DNA from: Allopontixanthobacter sp034376665
Lineage (GTDB): Bacteria > Pseudomonadota > Alphaproteobacteria > Sphingomonadales > Sphingomonadaceae
Assembly: GCF_034376665.1 (NCBI RefSeq)
Contig: NZ_JAXMJI010000047.1
Location: forward strand, 1 to 28,979
Direction of reading: 5' to 3'
Length of the DNA stretch: 28,979 bases
Made by a program: the position numbers and the translations under genes. Below the pieces are notes generated by a model. That model made no database searches. It had not been told where the DNA came from and worked only from the letters and a program-made list of their open reading frames with translations. This document shows, piece by piece, positions 23,620 through 28,979 of this stretch; position 1 is the stretch's first letter, and every line of letters starts with the position of its first letter.

Positions 23620-24177
23620 ATGGCAAAATACAGCAAGGCCGATATCGAGCGGCGGATGCAGGGCGCGGTCGATTCGCTCAAGAGCGACCTCAGTGGCCTG
23701 AGGACCGGGCGCGCCAATGTGGCGCTGCTCGATCCGGTGGTGGCCGAGGTATATGGCGCGATGATGCAGCTGAGCCAGGTGGCGACGGTCTCCGCCCCCG
23801 AACCGCGGATGCTGAGTGTTCAGGTGTGGGACAAGAGCAACGTCAGCGCGGTGGAAAAGGGGATTGCCAAGGCGGGCCTCGGCCTCAACCCGATGACCGA
23901 CGGGCAGACCATCCGCCTGCCGATTCCCGACCTGACCGAGGACCGCCGCAAGTAACTCGCCAAGCTTGCCGGACAATATGCCGAAAAGGCGCGGATCGCG
24001 ATCCGCAACGTCCGCCGCGACGGGATGGAGTCGCTCAAGGAAGACGAGAAGAAGAAGGAAATTTCCGAAGACGAGCGCAAGCGGCTCGAAGACGATGTGC
24101 AGAAGCTGACCGACAAATATGTTGCGGACGCCGACGCCGCAGCGGCGGCGAAGGAAACGGAAATCCTGACGCAGTGA
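23620..24177 (+). CDS. frr: Ribosome recycling factor, frame interrupted by an in-frame TAA
   Basis: RRF splits post-termination ribosomes together with EF-G and is essential in bacteria. The frame from 23620 to 24177 is 185 codons plus stop, the normal RRF length, and the whole sequence is RRF-like: LRTGRANVALLDPV, PEPRMLSVQVWDK, then IAIRNVRRDGMESLK and DDVQKLTDKYV. Codon 112 (23953-23955) is TAA, where relatives have Glu or Asp (RRK-E/D-L); a single G-to-T change of GAA explains it. The truncated 111-residue product would lack most of the three-helix domain and Arg132, which is functionally critical in E. coli. The other codons look intact, so it is either a sequence error, a very recent mutation, or a read-through stop. 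Confidence 0.9.
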
Positions 24178-24210
24178 TACAATGGCGGGCTCTGGGCAGT
24201 GATGCCTTGG

Positions 24211-24342
24211 CTGCCCCCCTCCTCTTGAGAGGAGGGGCAGCGAGACTTCGGTTTGGCGTCAGCCAAGCCATAGTCGCTGTGGGGTGGTATCTTCTCCATC
24301 CTCGCCACCACCCCCAACCCCCTCCTCTGAAGAGGACGGGGA
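24211..24342. repeat. REP-like palindromic intergenic element between frr and uppS
   Basis: Three stem structures in a row: CTGCC..CCTCCTCT with AGAGGAGG..GGCAG (24211-24240), GGGGTGGT (24281-24288) with ACCACCCC (24307-24314), and CCTCT-GA-AGAGG with partly paired flanks (24319-24342). C/G-rich palindromes of this style are scattered between genes in Sphingomonadales. The last stem's AGAGGA appears to serve as the uppS ribosome binding site. Confidence 0.6.
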
Positions 24343-24343
24343 T

Positions 24344-25010
<667 letters not shown>

Positions 25011-25024
<14 letters not shown>

Positions 25025-25718
25025 GATGGCGGCGAAGAAGAATTCCGACCTGGGGGTGCGGCTCGCTTCAGCGGCGGTGATGCTGGCGCTGGCGGGCGCG
25101 GCGCTGTATTTCGGCGGCAAGGTGCTCGACACCTTCATCGTGATCGTAGCCTTGATCGCTTTCGTGGAATTCGTGCTGCTGGTCGTGAAGGCGACCGAAA
25201 ACCTCTCGTTCAGGCTCGCGGGAATTCTGGCTGGTGCGGTCTATGTCTTTGTGGCGGCGGGCATAATGGCACAGATGGATTCCCCATCGCTGATTTTGAC
25301 GCTGGGGGTGGTGATCTTCACCGATACAGGCGCTTACCTGTTCGGGCGGACCATCGGCGGACCCAGGATTGCCCCGCGGATATCCCCGTCAAAGACCTGG
25401 GCTGGCCTGGTTGGCGGCATGATCTGCGCGGCATTGTGGCTGGCGGTCTGGACCGTATCCCTCCACTATTTCGGCAGCAATTACACATTTTCCGCCCTGG
25501 TCGGTGCGATGTGGGGCGTTGCGCTTTCCGTCGCGATGGTCGGCGCGGGTCTGGCGGTCGTGGCGCAGATGGGCGATTTCTTCGAAAGCTGGCTCAAGCG
25601 CAAGGCGGGCGTGAAGGACAGTTCCAACCTCATCCCCGGGCATGGCGGCGTCCTCGACCGGGTGGACGGGCTTCTGCCGGTTGCCCTCGTTTTCGGCTTT
25701 CTGGGTTGGTTGTCTTGA
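25011..25718 (+). CDS. cdsA: Phosphatidate cytidylyltransferase
   Basis: Forms CDP-diacylglycerol from phosphatidate and CTP, the precursor used by PssA encoded about 9 kb upstream. The 235-residue membrane protein has several hydrophobic helices and the complete family signature at its end: SWLKRKAGVKDSSNLIPGHG followed by GVLDRVD. ATG at 25011 has GGAG with 7-8 nt spacing; ATG at 25026 is an alternative. It overlaps both uppS upstream and dxr downstream. Confidence 0.94.
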
Positions 25719-26872
25719 GCGTTCGGTCGATCTCCATCCTCGGTGCCACCGGTTCGGTCGGGGCGTCAACGCTCGATCTGATCCGCCGCAACCCCGATGC
25801 GTGGCGCGTATCCGCCCTCACGGCAAATTGCAGCGCGCAGGAACTTGCCTTGCTGGCCCGCGAATTCCGCGCCCAAATCGCGGTGGTCGGCGACGAGAGC
25901 TGCCTGCCCGAACTGCGCGAAGCCTTGGCCGGCAGCAGTGTCGAGGCTGCGGGCGGCGCGACTGCGCTGTGCGAGGCCGCCGCGCGTCCCGTGGACGTGA
26001 CCATCGCGGCGATTGTCGGCTGCGCGGGCCTGGCACCGACCATGGCGGCGATCGAAGCGGGCGGCACCATCGCGCTTGCCAACAAGGAAGCGCTGGTATC
26101 CGCGGGCGACGTCATGACGGCAGCGGTGGCCCGCACCGGAGCTACCCTGCTGCCGGTCGATTCCGAACACAACGCGATCTTCCAGTGCCTGCAAGGCAAC
26201 GACGTGACCGAGGTGCGCTGGATCACCCTGACCGCAAGCGGCGGGCCGTTCCGCACCTGGAACGCCGAACGGCTGGCGGCTGCGACGCCCACGCAGGCGG
26301 TTGCGCATCCCAACTGGGACATGGGCGCGAAAATCAGCGTCGATTCCGCGACCATGATGAACAAGGGACTCGAATTCATCGAGGCGCACCACCTTTTCCC
26401 GGTCGGTCTGGACCGGCTGCGAATCGTGATCCATCCGCAGAGCGTGGTGCATTCGATGGTCGAATATTGCGACGGATCGACGCTCGCGCAGCTTGGCCCG
26501 TCCGATATGCGGGTGCCGATCGCGTCCTGCCTGGCGTGGCCCAAGCGGATGGACACACCATGCGCGCCGCTGGATCTCACCGCCATTGGCGAACTCAGCT
26601 TTTTCGCGCCGGACGAACAGCTGTTTCCCGCAACCCGGCTGGCGCGCGAGGCGGCGCGGGCAGGGGGCGCGGCCCCGGCAGTGCTCAACGCCGCGAACGA
26701 AATCGCGGTTGCCGCGTTCCTGAACGGTAAGATAGGGTTCACAAAGATCGCGCTACTGGTGGAGCAAGCCCTGAACCGAGAAATTCCGCCCGCGCCTGCC
26801 ACCCTCGACGATGTGCTGGACGTGGACCGGCAAGCCCGCCGTGAGGCAGCGCAAATACTGGAGTCCTGCTGA
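25715..26872 (+). CDS. dxr: 1-deoxy-D-xylulose 5-phosphate reductoisomerase
   Basis: Second enzyme of the MEP isoprenoid pathway, which feeds the FPP used by UppS. The 385-residue protein has the NADPH motif SILGATGSVG (7-16), LANKEALVSAG, the metal-binding PVDSEHNAIFQ (Asp149, Ser150, Glu151), ASGGPFR, HPNWDMGAKISVDSATMMNK with Glu220, and IHPQSVVHSM. The TTG start at 25715 overlaps the cdsA stop (TTGA). The longer frame from 25436 lies inside cdsA and is not used. The rseP GTG follows its stop with no gap. Confidence 0.96.
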   Translation: MSVRSISILGATGSVGASTLDLIRRNPDAWRVSALTANCSAQELALLAREFRAQIAVVGDESCLPELREALAGSSVEAAGGATALCEAAARPVDVTIAAIVGCAGLAPTMAAIEAGGTIALANKEALVSAGDVMTAAVARTGATLLPVDSEHNAIFQCLQGNDVTEVRWITLTASGGPFRTWNAERLAAATPTQAVAHPNWDMGAKISVDSATMMNKGLEFIEAHHLFPVGLDRLRIVIHPQSVVHSMVEYCDGSTLAQLGPSDMRVPIASCLAWPKRMDTPCAPLDLTAIGELSFFAPDEQLFPATRLAREAARAGGAAPAVLNAANEIAVAAFLNGKIGFTKIALLVEQALNREIPPAPATLDDVLDVDRQARREAAQILESC

Positions 26873-27991
26873 GTGTTCGAATCGCCCCCAATCTGGATGT
26901 ACCTGATCGGCTTCCTGCTGCTGCTGGGGCCGCTGGTGACCGTCCATGAATTCGGCCATTATCTGGTCGGGCGGCTGTTCGGGGTGAAAGCGGACGCCTT
27001 TTCCGTGGGTTTCGGCAAGGAACTGGCCGGGTTTACCGACCGGCGGGGCACTCGCTGGAAATTGTCGGCCTTGCCGCTTGGCGGCTATGTGCAGTTCAAG
27101 GGCGACATGAACGCTGTCAGCATGCCGGACCCGGCCGCACAGGGCGCTGCAGCCGGCGAACCGTTCGACGGCAGTTTCCACAAGGCGGATCTGTGGAAAC
27201 GCGCGCTGATCGTCTTCGCCGGACCGGCGACGAATATCCTGGTCGCGATCGCGATTTACGCCGCCTTCGCCATGGCGATCGGCAAACCGGTGATCGCGCC
27301 GGTGGTCGGCGGCTTTGCCGAGAATTCCGTGGCGCGCGATGCCGGCCTTGAGATCGGTGACCGGATCACGGCTCTCAACGGCGAGCCCGTATCCGATTTC
27401 TATGAAATTGTGGACGAGATCCTGCCTTATCCGGGCCGCGAACTGGTCATGACTGTTGAGCGGGACGGCGACACGGTGTCGATTCCGATCAACGCCCAGA
27501 GTGTGATCCGCAAGGACCGGTTCGGAAACGAGGGGCGCGTAGGCCAGATCGGCGTCATGCCCAATTCTGGCGAATTCGTCCAGTTGGGGCCGCTGGAATC
27601 CGTGACTTACGCGGCATCCGAGTGCTGGAAAATCACCACCATGATGGTGAACGGCCTGGGCCAGATAATCTCGGGTGACCGGTCGGTGAAGGAACTGGGC
27701 GGGCCGATAAAGATCGCCAAATATTCCGGCGAACAGCTGTCGCTGGGACTGTTGCCATTCATCGGTTTCGCGGCGCTGATCTCAATTAACTTGGCATTCA
27801 TTAACTTCCTGCCAATCCCCGGTCTCGATGGCGGACATCTGGCGTTCTATGCGGCAGAGGCCGTCCGCCGGAAGCCGATAGGCCCGCGCGGCCAGGACAT
27901 GGCATTCCGCGTGGGAATGGCTCTGGTGCTCGGATTGATGGTGTTTGTTACGGCGAATGACATCCTCTCGCTGCCGGTTTTCGGCAGCTAG
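26873..27991 (+). CDS. rseP: Site-2 protease RseP (M50 zinc metalloprotease)
   Basis: Inner-membrane intramembrane protease of the RseP family, which cleaves membrane-anchored anti-sigma factors and leftover signal peptides. The 372-residue protein has the zinc motif HEFGH (His25, Glu26, His29) in the first membrane helix, ALPLGGYVQFKGD, one PDZ domain (about 140-205), and the third zinc ligand in NFLPIPGLDGGH (311-322). The GTG start directly follows the dxr TGA. Its place just before bamA, with 173 nt between, is the standard alphaproteobacterial order. Confidence 0.95.
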   Translation: MFESPPIWMYLIGFLLLLGPLVTVHEFGHYLVGRLFGVKADAFSVGFGKELAGFTDRRGTRWKLSALPLGGYVQFKGDMNAVSMPDPAAQGAAAGEPFDGSFHKADLWKRALIVFAGPATNILVAIAIYAAFAMAIGKPVIAPVVGGFAENSVARDAGLEIGDRITALNGEPVSDFYEIVDEILPYPGRELVMTVERDGDTVSIPINAQSVIRKDRFGNEGRVGQIGVMPNSGEFVQLGPLESVTYAASECWKITTMMVNGLGQIISGDRSVKELGGPIKIAKYSGEQLSLGLLPFIGFAALISINLAFINFLPIPGLDGGHLAFYAAEAVRRKPIGPRGQDMAFRVGMALVLGLMVFVTANDILSLPVFGS

Positions 27992-28164
27992 GCGGGCCAT
28001 TCGGGGGGAATCGAAGTATTTGCGCGGGGGATCGCGCGTCGCACTGCTTGATTGGGGGCGCGGCATCGGGCAGAGGGCGGCATCTTGTTTCCGCTGCCCT
28101 GGTCCGATGGGCCGATCTGGCGGTTGCACTGGTGATTTGTAATTTGGACGGGATACCCGCGTCA

Positions 28165-28979
28165 ATGAATGGACGGACAATGGCAGGCGAACGACAATTG
28201 AAACCTGCCGCGCGCCTCGCGCTTGCCTTGCTGGGCGGGACGATGCTGGCAGGAATGCCGGCGGCCCTGGCGGCGCAGGACACACCCGCACCGACGGCGC
28301 AACCGGCAGCACCGCAACCGGTCACTCAACCGGCACCCCAGCGGGCGGACATCATCCAGACCATCACGGTCGAAGGGGCCGAACGGCTGGAGGCGCAGAC
28401 GATCCTCAGCTATGTCCGTCTGCGGGTGGGCGAACCCTATACCCAGGCCGACGCCGACCAGGCGCTGAAAGACCTCGCCGCAACCGAGCTGTTTTCCAAT
28501 TTCAGTGTCCGCAACGACGGCGGCAATGTGGTGATCAACGTCACCGAAAATCCGGTCATCAACCGCATCATCCTGGAAGGGAACAAGCGGATCAAGAATG
28601 ACAAGATCCTTCCCGAGATCAAGCTTTCGGCGCGCCAGATCTTTACCCGTTCGAAAGTCCGCGCCGACGTTGCCCGCATCATCGAACTGTACAAGCGGCA
28701 GGGCCGGTTCGCCGCCACCGTCGAACCGAAAATGGTCGAGCTGAGCCAGAACCGCGTCGACATCGTGTTCGAAATTTCCGAAGGGCCCAAATCCAAGGTC
28801 CGCCAGATTAATATCATCGGTAACGAAAAATTTAAGGACGGCGATCTACGCAGTGAAATGGTCACCAAGCAGGCGCGGCTGACCAGTTTCCTGAGCTCCA
28901 ACACCAGCTACGATCCCGATCGCCTGGCATTCGATCAACAGAAGCTGCGGCAATTCTACCTGACCGAAGGCTATGCCGA
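28165..28979 (+). CDS. bamA: Outer membrane protein assembly factor BamA, 5' part
   Basis: The first 271 codons are in the window. BamA inserts beta-barrel proteins into the outer membrane. A signal peptide (LALALLGGTMLAGMPAALAA) ends near residue 37, then a Pro/Ala/Gln-rich linker (38-60). POTRA domains follow: POTRA1 at about 62-132 (IIQTITVEGAERLEAQTI), POTRA2 at 133-210 (INRIILEGNKRIKNDKI), and the start of POTRA3 (VRQINIIGNEKFKDGDL). Start choice is uncertain: ATG at 28165 or the in-frame ATG at 28180, neither with a clear ribosome binding site. The rest of the gene lies beyond the right edge. Confidence 0.95.
   Translation, partial: MNGRTMAGERQLKPAARLALALLGGTMLAGMPAALAAQDTPAPTAQPAAPQPVTQPAPQRADIIQTITVEGAERLEAQTILSYVRLRVGEPYTQADADQALKDLAATELFSNFSVRNDGGNVVINVTENPVINRIILEGNKRIKNDKILPEIKLSARQIFTRSKVRADVARIIELYKRQGRFAATVEPKMVELSQNRVDIVFEISEGPKSKVRQINIIGNEKFKDGDLRSEMVTKQARLTSFLSSNTSYDPDRLAFDQQKLRQFYLTEGYA

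Noticed and set aside
25630..26802. 390-aa minus-strand frame opposite dxr
   Set aside because: Shadow of dxr, whose motifs are complete on the plus strand.

Overview
The window looks like chromosome from a GC-rich alphaproteobacterium. It is most likely a member of the Sphingomonadales, with Erythrobacteraceae-type relatives as my best guess. This is judged from the rpsB-tsf ... pyrH-frr-uppS-cdsA-dxr-rseP-bamA order, the psd-pssA pair and the character of the proteins; no rRNA or complete tRNA gene is present to confirm it.

Left part (1 to about 6600): a depleted prophage, all on the minus strand. Read right to left it holds a possible small ORF, a protein with a primase-C-terminal-like domain, a terminase-small-subunit-like HTH protein, an 82-aa protein, an HK97-type major capsid protein that unexpectedly begins with a signal-peptide-like segment, an HK97 gp10-like protein, a tape measure protein and a small protein. 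No terminase large subunit, portal, prohead protease, connector or major tail gene is present in the expected places.

Middle (6599 to 13438): a 6.8-kb integrative island bounded by a 26-bp perfect direct repeat. The repeat begins like the 3' end of a tRNA gene (T-stem, acceptor strand, CCA). Neither copy carries the rest of the tRNA, so the intact gene is predicted left of the window, with the prophage and this island integrated in tandem behind it. The island holds a tyrosine integrase, a HEPN-like protein with an RNGLVH motif, a short operon of three unknown genes, a serine recombinase and a trypsin-like serine protease. The HEPN-like protein and the protease make it a candidate carrier of a defence or toxin function.

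Right part (13439 to end): core genome. A KAS III enzyme is followed by psd-pssA (phosphatidylethanolamine synthesis). A small membrane-protein gene lies divergent to rpsB, and an alphaproteobacterial SOS (LexA) box sits in the region between them. rpsB-tsf follows, ending in a strong terminator. A TauE/SafE permease, a KtrB-KtrA potassium uptake pair and a Gln-rich protein with a pure CAG12 tract then separate tsf from its usual partner pyrH. The window ends in the translation, isoprenoid and envelope operon pyrH-frr-uppS-cdsA-dxr-rseP-bamA (bamA cut by the window end). The frr frame has an in-frame TAA at codon 112, although its sequence is otherwise that of a complete 185-codon gene. Many genes of the core operons overlap and start with TTG or GTG, which points to translational coupling.
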